Below, piece by piece: positions 44,588-56,911 of a stretch of DNA of 56,911 nucleotides (position 1 is the stretch's first letter; each line of letters starts with the position of its first letter). The notes beneath the pieces were generated by a model. That model made no database searches. It was not told the DNA's origin and was given only the letters and a program-made list of their open reading frames with translations. This DNA comes from Ochromonas danica (lineage: Eukaryota > Sar > Chrysophyceae > Chromulinales > Chromulinaceae): assembly GCA_015146655.1 (NCBI GenBank), contig VKHL01000102.1:1106-58016 (forward strand). The letters run 5' to 3'. A program made the translations under genes and the position numbers.

Positions 44588-45580
44588 CTATCCGAGAGCC
44601 TGCGAGCGAGTTTTCAATCCACCCACTGCAATAATCCATGCAACAATAATAACTAAAGCTATCAGATAAGCCAGAAGGAAATAATGCAACACAGGTCGTC
44701 GTCCAAACCGCACAACAGTTCCATCACCTCGAGTTTTATACTCGCTCCAAAGAAATCCGCCAAGCACACCGCCTCCATAGAGTACAACATAAATAAGAAA
44801 AACTAGCAGACCAGAGGGAAAGTTAATGGCGGTGGCAGAAATCAATAGACCAAGAATGAGGGAGGCCCCAGCCATGGTAGCTAGTAATGATCTTGGCAAA
44901 TCAGCTTGAGATGGCGACGACGTTGAAGTTGAAGTTGAAGGAGGACAGACAGAGTGGTGCCTATAGGCGTAGGCTTGAGCAGCGTGCATCATACCCAATC
45001 CCACTGCATAGAGATAGTGAGAGATGATATGCTCCCACAAAGTGCGAAGATAGTAGAAGAGATCTTTGAAATCGCGGCTGTTGTTGACGGCGTCATCATC
45101 CAACGTGTCCAACGCTGATTTGATCATCGTCGCCGCGGAATGGAACCCAGCTCCTTGGTGATAGATGCCGAGACCCAGAAGAAAGAAAACCACACATGAT
45201 AAGTCTCTCTTGCTAAGATTCGTTGAGGCTGAGGCTGAGGCTGAGTTGAGGATGCCACTGTGGAAGAAGAGGAAGAAGTTGAACAGTCCTCCGCCTATTG
45301 GCTCCACGATCCGCACCACATCACTGCCAGTGTACCAGTCAGGATGATGACCGTAATAGTTATTGGGAGAGACATCTGTCACAACAGGTAGCAAGGTGAG
45401 GACGAAGGTCCACAGGTTGGAAACAAAGAACAATCCGAAGAGGAAGTAGTAGAAGCGAGGAGGGTGAGAGAGATGACGTGGAGTATTACTCAGATTTAGA
45501 GGATCCGCATTGAGAACATCAATACTTTGAATGTGAATGGTAGAAAATTCACCACTCGACATATTATCACGGTCATCCAT
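44588..45580 (-). CDS. Polytopic membrane protein of unknown function
   Basis: 330 residues from ATG 45580, single exon. Six to seven hydrophobic segments, beginning about residue 44 (FYYFLFGLFFVSNLWTFVLTLLP) and ending with YFLLAYLIALVIIVAWIIAVG. A conserved-looking motif in the central part combines His residues, LGIYHQGAGFHSAATMI (about 138-154), with WEHIISHYLYAVGLGMMHAAQ, so several His lie at membrane boundaries, as in metal- or heme-binding or hydrolase-like families. A Ser/Thr linker interrupts the bundle. No family identified. It is head to head with the giant LRR gene at 45842. Confidence 0.65.
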   Translation of the reverse strand: MDDRDNMSSGEFSTIHIQSIDVLNADPLNLSNTPRHLSHPPRFYYFLFGLFFVSNLWTFVLTLLPVVTDVSPNNYYGHHPDWYTGSDVVRIVEPIGGGLFNFFLFFHSGILNSASASASTNLSKRDLSCVVFFLLGLGIYHQGAGFHSAATMIKSALDTLDDDAVNNSRDFKDLFYYLRTLWEHIISHYLYAVGLGMMHAAQAYAYRHHSVCPPSTSTSTSSPSQADLPRSLLATMAGASLILGLLISATAINFPSGLLVFLIYVVLYGGGVLGGFLWSEYKTRGDGTVVRFGRRPVLHYFLLAYLIALVIIVAWIIAVGGLKTRSQALG

Positions 45581-45841
45581 TCACTAGAATGAAGAGTATG
45601 TCCCCTTCTCTTTAGGTTTTGGTTTTGGTTCATATCAAACAGGTGCTACCGCTAGGAAACCCTTACCACGCAAAAGAATAACCACAGGCAGAAAGTTTAT
45701 TAACTTATGAAGAGAATAAAAAGTTAACTTAACAAACGTCCGTTTCATCTATAAAAGCTGTTTTTATCACGGCGTTTCCCCTCTCCACAGTCAATCCGCA
45801 TGTTTGAAGAGAATTGGTAGTACTTGTAGTAGAAGAAGGAG

Positions 45842-48800
45842 ATGTCTTCTCATCCTGTTGTCTCTTCTACTCATGTAGTTCGTAAAGCAGGTCTAGTTGA
45901 TACAGCCTTTAATCATAAAGTCCATGACTTCTTAAATGATATTCATGAAGAAGATTCTGATGATGAAATTCCTGAAACAAAAGATCAATATTTTGAATTT
46001 TCTGATGCTTATAATATAATGCGTTTAATACGTACTATTACTTTTATTCAAGTACTTGCTGTCATTATTGACCACCCGTCTGTGAAGTTAAGCTTCTTCT
46101 TCGATATCTTCAGTCATGGTCCCCTGTACTACACACTTCATTTCTATTCTAGACCTTTCCTAGATGCTCTATATCTTATTCATTATTTCTGGGGAAAGAT
46201 TATTGGCTTATCTTCATTACAAGATGATCAAAATCTACCACATCATGTCGTTGTAGGAGATGGACGAAGACTATTATCTAATCCATACAAATCCTCGTCA
46301 TCGTCATCGTCATCGTCATCATCTTCTTCGTCGTCCTCCTCTACGACAATCACTTGGAAGAGTAATCTTCTCAATGACTTGAATTGGTTCAGTAGTCAAT
46401 ACTTTGCTCACTATTTCATGGGTCTCCTAGCAGTGGTCATGGCTGTCATGTTTCTCTTCCGCTATTGGTCAATTCAAGATTATTCTGATCGAGAAGAAGT
46501 CAAAGATTGGCTTCATGAGTATATTGCAAATGGATGGATTTATCGTGGTGGATTACGTATTGCTCTATCAGCTGCTCTGTTATGTGTGGCAGTGGGTGGG
46601 GGAATGCTTGTCATTAATACAATTGCTAACTCAATGGCAGATGACTCCATCTCCAATAGTAACATCTTCACCACGATTATCTCTTTAGGTTTTGTTATGA
46701 TAGCATTCTATTGGATTGTTGGTATGATCTGGATTAAAATCACAGAAAAGACATTTTTACGTTATGTTTCACAAAATGTTGCTTATACTTCTGTGATTAT
46801 CTTAAAACGTGCTGTGAAAGCTAAGATTGACTTAGCTTTAGTCTTATTAGGTAGCTTGTTCTTACCTGTGTTGTATAATGTCTTACAAGCTCTTATGGTA
46901 ATGGTCGATTGGAATGATACCGTTCTACCAACTTATCGTACCAAGTTTAACTTCTATGTACCTTGTTATTACCTTGCCTTCCCTCCTTATAAGGAAGGTT
47001 TCTATGAGGATCTCTCTGTCTGTCCCGTGGCAAGTTACGCTTCTCCCGAACAACCACTAAATAGTGGGAATGGCTTTTATCATATTCAGTCCATCTTGCC
47101 TTGTGATTCGTATCTCGGCATAACCATGCACTGCTTTAGTTTAGCCATCTTTGTCTACTTGGTGATCTCGTTCTTTTATCTCTTTGGACGGTTAACAAGT
47201 GATGTTGTGAAAGAGTTCAAATCATCGAAGCATGTTGATATTCTGGAGAAGTTGATTCGAATACGACAAGAAGAAGAGTTGGATTATGAGGTAAGAGGAA
47301 GAAGTAGTAGTAGTAGAGGAAGAACGGCAGTTCATCTTCTCACCCATTATCGTATATTGATTAATGGTCTGGTTGTGTGTGATAGAGGAGGTTCTCTCTT
47401 ATGAGTCGTTTGCAGATCATGTTTGCGAATGAGGGTCGACAGCATGTGGCCAACAGTCAGTTAGCTGTGGTATGGATGATAGATGGAGCTTATTTCCTGG
47501 TGTCAGGAGCTATACGGGTGAGCCAAAACTTTCTTTTCTCACCTTGTAGCGACAAGTTTGACTTATTGTTCTTTGATACTTTAATGTGTTACTGGATTGT
47601 GGGGTTGCTGGAGTAGCTGGCGTTATCTCCTGTTATGATGATCTTAAGTCCTATCAAATATGTTGTCCTTCGTGCAGTCGTTGCTATCTATTTGAAATGT
47701 ACCACTTCTCCTGTCATGCAAAGAAAGTTGCGCAAATCATTCGCCTTGACCTCCACCCCTGGTAGTCCAATGCAACGTAGTCGAAAGAGAAGCAGTCTAA
47801 TGAAGTCCTTCTCAGTCAGTCATTCAGGAGATGAACTGTCTTCTCCTTCTCCTCCGCGTAGTCCTAACAATCGTAGCATTCGTCGCAAATCCAGTGCATT
47901 TGCAAGTCGCAATAGTTTTGCGAAAAGTCGCTCTGGTAGCGCATTCTTTGGCGGTGCTGAGCTCTCCTATTTTACGGAGAGCTTTCGCGATCCGACTGAT
48001 TATTCCACAAGGGATGATACGAGTGAGAGCGGCTTATGGCCTTCAACTTTGTCACGCAAGAATGTCAAAAAGTACATGAAGAAGTTTGACATTTTCTCTC
48101 TAAGTTATCAATATGCTAAGGATAGGGTGAAAGATGTTAAGAAGGCTATCCTACGATCAAGACCAATTATTCAGTTAAGGTTACAATATAATCTTTGGAA
48201 GCATTGGCTAACAGAAGAAAAGCGCAAAGATGGTTCTGTGGCAAATGGTATCGCCTCGCTGGGTGGATCTTATGCGAATTGGCGTGTGGATCTCACTTTA
48301 GCATCGAAGACCAACCTATTACATCGTATGCAAAATCATGTCTTGACCGAGTTAAGATTTTCTAAACGGTATTTTATCTCTGAACACGAGTTGATTATAA
48401 CAGCGTTGGACTACACGATGGATAGTGCTGGGATGATGACAATCTGCATGCCTTACAGCTATGACCGTATGTATTGGTTTCAGATCATTCTGCTGGAGCT
48501 ATTAACGTATGTGCTCGTTGGAGCCTTTCTAAAGCAGTACAGCAAATGGTCAGATCGCAACCTCGCGATTTTCGGTGTCAGTGTCTTCTTTGGGTGGATC
48601 ACCTACCTGGTCAATCCTTACACTGAAGAACTTGATCGATGGCTTGACTTTGCTGGTCGTTTCATGATCGGTTTAATTGCCATAGGATTGGTAATCAATG
48701 GTCAAATCGCTCCAGATAATCTTGAACGTACCACAATATATGCTCCTTGGAAGAATTGGGCAGAAATGGGGAGAATTCTATCTAGAGGTCATCTTCCCGC

Positions 48801-51800
48801 TTATCTCGCTATTGATCTCATCATGGTATTGTATTTGTATCTCTATGTAGGTTATGTATTATCTATATTAGGATTCTTTGGTGTGGTGGATAGATTTGTG
48901 ACTTCGGCCATATTCCGTGCACATGATACCGTGTTAGATTTCTTAGTCTATTTAATGGAGAAAAGGACATTTGGATTAGAGAATACAATGTCTGGGTTGG
49001 CCATGATTCAGCAATGGGATGATGTCATAAAATCGCAACGAAGGTATGCATTGCTTACATGGCCGGATGTGCGTCCACCAAGTCTAGTGTCCTTTGAAGC
49101 CAAAGCTCTTCTTATTAAATGGGCCGCACTGTTCAATCTCACGCTAGAAAATTTACGCTCTTCATTAGGTTTGACTATTTTACACACAGCCATGTTCTCT
49201 GCACAAGGAGAAGCAGCACGATGGATGATTCACCATTGCCCCGACCTTCTCTTGACCACAGATAGTCAGAATGATAGTCCTATTACCATCGCATTAAAAG
49301 AATGTGCTTATTATCTTTATCTCTATGGTGAACAAAAGGATGGTGCCTTGGAAGATGGAACTTCTTATGACGATGACAACTATCAACAATACTACCCCGA
49401 AGTGGATATGCTCCGGCAAGAGATCGACGAGGATGGAGAATTCCTCCCTGACTATTGCCAAACCATCCATCTCACTTCGCAAGATATCTTATTATTGCAG
49501 CATGAAGGACATTATGAAGAACCTACACCACCTGATATCAATGCGTTAACTATTGCTATAGCAGAAGAGAAGAAACTCCTTCAACGAAAAGAGAAGAAGA
49601 TGACTGACATTCCTATTATCAATCCTGCTTCTCGTCAGATGCAGAAGATATTACATGAGAAAGAAGTCACTCGCAAGAAAGAACGAGCTAAGAATAAGAG
49701 ATCAAATGATGAAAAACGGTCGTTGGCTGTAAAGCGCTTCCCAGAGGATGAGAGGAGAGAGAATTATGAAAGTGGGCAGATGAATGCCTGGCAGATCGTC
49801 TCCTTGGTTGTACCTGATGAAAATGTTTATTCAGACTCTTATCTCATGCGCTACTATCAAAACCATAGCGACTATCACTATGATAACTTTGAACATCCAG
49901 TAACAAGATCTTTGAAAGCTCAAGTTGCAGAGGGAGAGGGAGACAAGGAGAACGGAGATAAGGTTGATGAAAACCCCGCAGATGTAGAGAAAGCATTGGC
50001 TGTTCCTGACGAAACCTTCGACCATCTCAATCCACATGTTGATATGGATCTTCAGTATGTTATCCCATCGAAGAAGAAGGTGCACAGTGTGCCTTATCAC
50101 CTCCATGTTCCTTGGGACCACCCTCGAATGAAATCTCTAACAGATTGGGATAGCAAACCTCGAAGACGTAAACTTAAACCATCAGCATCTGGTAATGACC
50201 TCTCTGACAGTGCTGCCACTGCTGCTATGGTTGTGGGAAGTGGTAGAAGTAGTAGTGGAAACCATTCAATGGATTCCATGAAGCTTAATCCCAGTCAACT
50301 GCTTGCGCTTTGGTCTCTCAAAGACAGAATATCTCTTGAAATTAATGCTAAATGGAACATCTGCAAGTTCGCAGAGATCCTCCTTTCATCAGAAATGAAG
50401 ACAGTAGAAGATCGAATTGAATGGAGTGTCTCCGATTTCAAGGCATTGACAAAGATGGCTTCAGTAACACAAGGCAAAATTGCTCAAAACCTTGCCATGG
50501 TTTGTCATTTAAATCAGCCTGAAGGGTTTGTTCGTATCAGCGACTGGTCAGTCTCAATGGTGAAAGACGTTTTCTTTGAGAAGCCTGAGGCGGAGATGAA
50601 CATGGTAGTAAAGACTGTATTGACGATGATGGACAAGACTGAAGAGATGGTGGCTGGTGTGGGAACTCTCCTCAAGCAAACTGCTAAATCACTTCGAAGA
50701 AGGCGATCTAAAGGGAATCGATCATCCATGCGGCGTCGTTCTCAGCGGTTAAGTGATCGTGGTCGTTCTCGTCGTAGTCGTGGTGGTGGAGATGATGATG
50801 ACGACGACGATGATGAGATTGAACTCCACGCTGCATCAGAAGGAGGCGTGGAAGGAATGCTATCGGATAGAGTCATTCATTTTCTCGCCGAAGCCTTTGT
50901 AACAAGTCGAACTGAACTAGTCTTGGATGACTGCGAGTTGTCGAATAATGGTCGACGAGCTTGGAGAGCAATTTGTCGTGCTTTGCGCAGAGAATTCTGC
51001 TCGTTCATACTGCCCAGTCCATTTACTCCTCCAAAACCAATCATCCTCACAGTGCTCAAGTTGCCGCGGAATGAGTTAGATTGTGGGGACTGCGTCTATC
51101 TCTGCGATATCTTTACTCATCAATCCTCACTGCTCGTGGTTGACCTTTCTTTCAATCAGATCGGGGCACGAGGAATGATGCGCATGGCCAAGGCCTTACG
51201 ACTTCATTCCAATATCTTGACCTTCAATGTTCAAGGCAATCATATTGGACCTGCAGCTGGACGAGATCTTGGGCTTTTATTGAAAGCAACGAAGACATTG
51301 AAAGTGTTAAATCTAGGACAGAATCATTTGGGAGAGATTCATCGCTTTCCTACACTTCTCTCTCGTGATTCCATCCCTTCCGCCGCACGTGATCTATGCT
51401 TAGGATTGAAATATAACACATCTTTGGAGATCTTGGACCTTTCTTATAATCATCTTGGCCCTTCACTGGCAGACATTTTACCATTGGCTCTCAATCGTCA
51501 CCCTCGATTACATACATTGGATATCTCAGGCAATGATTTGGGACCAGATAAAGGCACTTTATTACTCTTTGGTTTGGCTGGTTTGCCAAGAGGTGCAGAA
51601 TACGCTAAAGAACGCGATCAGTTCATTGCATTTGTTATGAGAAGTCAAATAAGTCAAGTGCAGGAACAGCAGCAATCTGCATTACGTGCAGAATTGTTAG
51701 AAAGTCGAGAAGCCCAGGCATTCCTACAGCTTTCAGAAGAAATCGAACGAGACATGGACTTTGCCCAATACGCAAACTTGGAGATCTTGGGGCAATACGC

Positions 51801-54141
51801 AGCTGAGCCTATTGATAATGAAGCTGCTATCTTTGGAGAAGATCTTCCTGAGGAAAAAGTAGAAGCAGTAGGAGGAGTAGATATGGGCAAAAAGCATCGA
51901 GCATCTATTAGCAGAGGACTCAAAACTGCCTCGAGCCTTGACCAAGCGTCTTCTGTGTCAATCCAAGGTGCATCCACGAGGTTGAACGAACAAGATACAG
52001 GAGGAAGTCTGTCCAGAGAGAAATCGATTGAAGCTTCTCTTTCTTTGACTTTCGCTGCCACAATGAAGAAGATCAACAAGCCCGCCATGTCTTTGACTTC
52101 GCTTAGTCTTGCTGATAATCAATTAGGACCCTTTGCAGGCCATGCTGTTGCTGCTGTCTTGTCCTCTCTGAAGGGATTGGTTCATCTTAATATTGCTGGT
52201 AATTCGCTTGGTCCGATTGGTGGGGAACGTATTGCTGATCAGCTAGAACTACTTCATCGCATTGTTCCAAGAGAATTCTTAAAGCGTGTCCTTCATGATA
52301 TTGAAGAGAGTAAGTACAAAGGTCGAAATGCCAAGAAACGGAAGAAGATCTTCACCAATTTGGTTCATTTACAAATGACTCGTAATAACTTAGGTCCCAA
52401 AGTATTGGCAAGTTTAATGGTGACCTTGAGTTCTCCTCATTGTGGTATAGTCCATTTGGATGTATCAGACAATCCTGTGGGATGCACTATTCAAGAGATT
52501 GCAGGCAATGCAACTGTAGCTGCATTGGATATTCGTCAAGGATTAATGACGAACAAGTCACTCACTTCTTTGTTTCTCAATCGCAGTCAATTAGCTCCTA
52601 CAGAGTTAGTGACAATCTTTGGTGGATTAGCTAGTCATCCATTCTTACATCAACTTTGCCTGGAAGATGTTGTTATGGATGAACCTGCTGCATTACAATT
52701 AGGAAATGTCTTACAGCATGTGGATAGTTTAACTCATTTAGACATTTCCAATTGTCGTCTCGGTCCAAATGGTGGATTACTATTAGCGAAGAAGTTAAAG
52801 ACAATGTTACATCGTATGCAAGTCTTGAGAATATCGGGAAATACGATTGGACCAATTGCTGCGATGGTCTTGAGTGAAGGATTTCAAATTAATAATCCAG
52901 TCTTGAAGGTCTTTCACTGTGCTGGTAATGATTGTTTAGAAGAAGGAGGCATCGCTCTGGCCAAAGCATTGACTGGGAATCTATCCGTCACAGATTTGGA
53001 TCTCTCTGGCAACTCCTTTACTCTTAATAATGCTCCTTATCTAGCAGATGCTCTACGTGGATTATTCAAGAATGGTATTAAAGTACGTGATAGTGCTTTG
53101 AGACGATTTGTATTGAATGATAATCCACTTATTGGGAGGAAAGGAGCACGTCAGATTGTTCGTTCTTTAGCAAATGGTAAGATGGAATATGTTGAACTTC
53201 GTAATATTGGTGCTGGACCAGGGACAGGTGAACTGCTTTCTCAATGTCTTCGTGATCCTGCAGTGGCATGGGTTTACTTGGACATATCAGAGAATGCATT
53301 GACACGAGTTGGATTAAATCAAATCTTTTGGGCTATTCGTCAAAATAAACGATTACGTGTCTTACATGCAAATGAGAATCAAGCAGGTACTCTCTTTTGT
53401 GCATCAGAAGATAGTCTCTTAGGACATGGTATCTCTGTCCCTAAGGCTCTTGTAACCAATGCTGTGTTACGAGAATTAGACTTATCCTACAATAGTATCA
53501 CATCAGCTGCAGGATTGAATATCATTGATGCTATGTTAGAGAACTTCACTATTAAGAAACTTTCTCTTCGTGGTAATCTATTGGATGATTTGATTGCAAC
53601 ACGTCTCTCAGCATTGTTAGATGGTAATGAAGTCTTGGAAGAGTTGGATTTAGGAAGAAATCGTATGAGTTTCACCTGTCTCTTTGAGATCTCCACGACT
53701 TTAGCCTATAATCGACGATTGCGAGTCCTTCTCTTAGATAACAATCGTTTTGGAGGAGCTGGAGCAGGGACATTAGATGGATTTACTCGTGCTATTATGA
53801 TGAACTACTCCCTTGAAGTCCTCAATCTGGATGGTAACAAATTAGGACCAGAATGGGGAATGCGATTGGCAGAGACGTTAGCTCGTAACAACACCTTAAT
53901 TCAAGTCTCATTGAGAAACAATCATTTCGATCCTCGAGCTGGTCGATCTCTCTTGAATGCCTACAAGAGTTGTCCTTATCTCTTGGAATTAGCGCTCACA
54001 GCTGATGAAGTTGGAGCGATACTGTGGGAGGAGTTCCGAGTCATCTTCATGGAGAAGAGAGCGACCGTGGACCCCAAGACTTTACGTCAGGAGACTGTCA
54101 TCACACCAGGTCAACTCAAATTGCTGCAATCTTACAAATGA
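45842..54141 (+). CDS. Giant polytopic membrane protein with ankyrin-like and long leucine-rich-repeat C-terminus
   Basis: Three exons, 45842-47290, 47416-47517 and 47617-54141, all phase 0, give 2,691 residues. Order: acidic N-terminus; about ten or eleven hydrophobic segments between residues about 60 and 950 (for example AHYFMGLLAVVMAVMFLF, IALSAALLCVAVGGGML, FLPVLYNVLQALMVM, FGVSVFFGWITYLV, IMVLYLYLYVGYVL); a pair of ankyrin-like repeats (about 1028-1090, TILHTAMFSAQGEAARWMI); a charged linker with an Arg/Ser-rich then Asp-rich stretch (about 1540-1590); and from about 1610 to the end some 20-25 leucine-rich repeats of ribonuclease-inhibitor type (LxxLxLxxNxLGPxxA..., as in LEILDLSYNHLGPSLA). 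The LRR solenoid is probably cytoplasmic. Function unknown; the layout suggests a membrane sensor or scaffold. A poly-Ser run of about 17 lies in the first loop. Confidence 0.8.
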
Positions 54142-55075
54142 GGAAGAGAAGGCAATGAGAGTTCTGGCGTTGTAATGAGGTGCATTTGGCTGTTTACTAG
54201 TCTACTACTACTACTGTATATAATATGTAATACATGTATAATGTGATCATGAAATGTTTGTTTAGAAAAGGTCTCAAGATTTGTAATTGCTACAGTTGCT
54301 ATAGTTAGTCTATCAATCATCCAGATTGACGATAGACTATACTCATGATGATGAGACTAGACCAAAAGATGATGATACGAGTTAAGTCACTTCCATCACT
54401 CTCCTCCTCAAAGGAATGATTCAACGAAGAACATGATGATCACTATAGAGGTAATAGCAGACAAGTCCCTGCTATTATCCAAGTCATCATACAGTAGGTG
54501 ACATTCTCCACGGACACTTCTATGGTATGATCACATCATTTGTATTGATTATTTTGTCTATAGCGCGGAGATCGTGTTGTTCGACACTGTATAGACTACA
54601 AAACATGCCCACGAAACAAACAACATAAATCAAGGAACCCTTCCAAAGCTGGTACTGCTACTTCCTTTATTTGCTGTGTAATCAGCTCCATCAACCGGAT
54701 AACTCGGAACTGGTGAGAGAATTGTTCTTTGAATCAATTCTAGTTGTGCAGGGCTGATCTAAATTACTGTAGGTTATCCATTTCTTCATTTAGCCATTGC
54801 ATTGTTGTCCTCTTTCGCTTTCTCATTCAGATTACCTTTTATTTCACATAGACTACTCCTACTGTAGCTAAACAATCAAGAAGCATTGTGAAATACAGTT
54901 ACAGACATCAGACAGTAGAAGTGTAATGATGTGTAAGGAGGATTATTATTACAATTGTTCCTTATTATCATTGTTCCTCATAATGCAGACGAGCAATTTC
55001 TCTATCACATCCTAGGCATGAAATCATGGTGACGAACACATTGTAGGCAATATTTGTTTCAATCAGACTATTAGT
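54142..55075. other. Intergenic, nothing recognised
   Basis: About 930 bp between the convergent LRR gene and the right ankyrin gene. AT-rich, with no open frame of coding character, no repeat longer than chance and no RNA signature that I can recognise. Confidence 0.6.

Positions 55076-56911
<1,836 letters not shown>

Overview
The window is nuclear DNA from a compact, intron-bearing eukaryote. It encodes a eukaryotic ribosomal protein L4, eIF2-gamma, a COG-complex Golgi tether, a Polycomb-type SET methyltransferase and an OSCA/TMEM63-type channel. Introns are short (mostly 50-125 nt) and GT-AG. The secreted multi-EGF protein, the giant membrane/LRR protein and the Ser- and Asn-rich low-complexity tracts suggest a microbial eukaryote, most likely a stramenopile or another SAR-group protist. 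That placement is inferred from protein style; nothing here proves it.

Layout. 1-1486 (minus): 5' part of an ankyrin-repeat gene that runs off the left edge. 1701-2600 (plus): nickel/cobalt transporter-like protein. 3312-3890 (minus): unknown protein. 4371-5300 (minus): decayed P-loop ATPase relic containing a local inverted and direct duplication. 5489-8186 (minus): six-exon secreted EGF protein. 8574-11825 (minus): E(z)/EZH2 homologue. 11967-12345: two long noncoding fold-back structures. 12523-12756 (minus): small protein. 13087-14318 (plus): RPL4. 14820-15944 (plus): papain-family protease. 16257-19294 (plus): eight-exon protein of unknown function. 19584-20360 (plus): sulfotransferase-like protein. 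20552-22393 (minus): glutamine PRPP amidotransferase. 22497-22760 (minus): possible small membrane protein. 22906-24227 (minus): MGC-anchored PH-domain protein. 24560-27469 (plus): COG2. 27734-29254 (plus): eIF2-gamma. 29255-31077: gene-poor stretch with short coding-like frames. 31078-32199 (minus): Golgi-type sulfotransferase-like protein. 32388-34368 (plus): secreted SGNH-hydrolase-like protein. 35181-about 35981 (minus): SAM methyltransferase. 36098-41255 (plus): OSCA/TMEM63-like channel. 41625-43174 (minus): helix-turn-helix-like protein. 43414-44379 (plus): WDR83/MORG1. 44588-45580 (minus): polytopic membrane protein. 45842-54141 (plus): 2,691-residue membrane/ankyrin-like/LRR protein. 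55076-56911 (minus): 3' part of a second ankyrin gene.

The genes do not form one pathway. Many sit head to head, with 190-335 bp between start codons, so they probably share promoters. The most unusual items are the giant membrane/LRR protein, the two ankyrin genes in which one 102-nt phase-0 exon equals one 34-residue repeat, the EGF protein whose two similar halves have opposite intron content, and the paired hairpins downstream of the small-protein gene. No virus-like element, CRISPR array, rRNA or convincing tRNA was seen.
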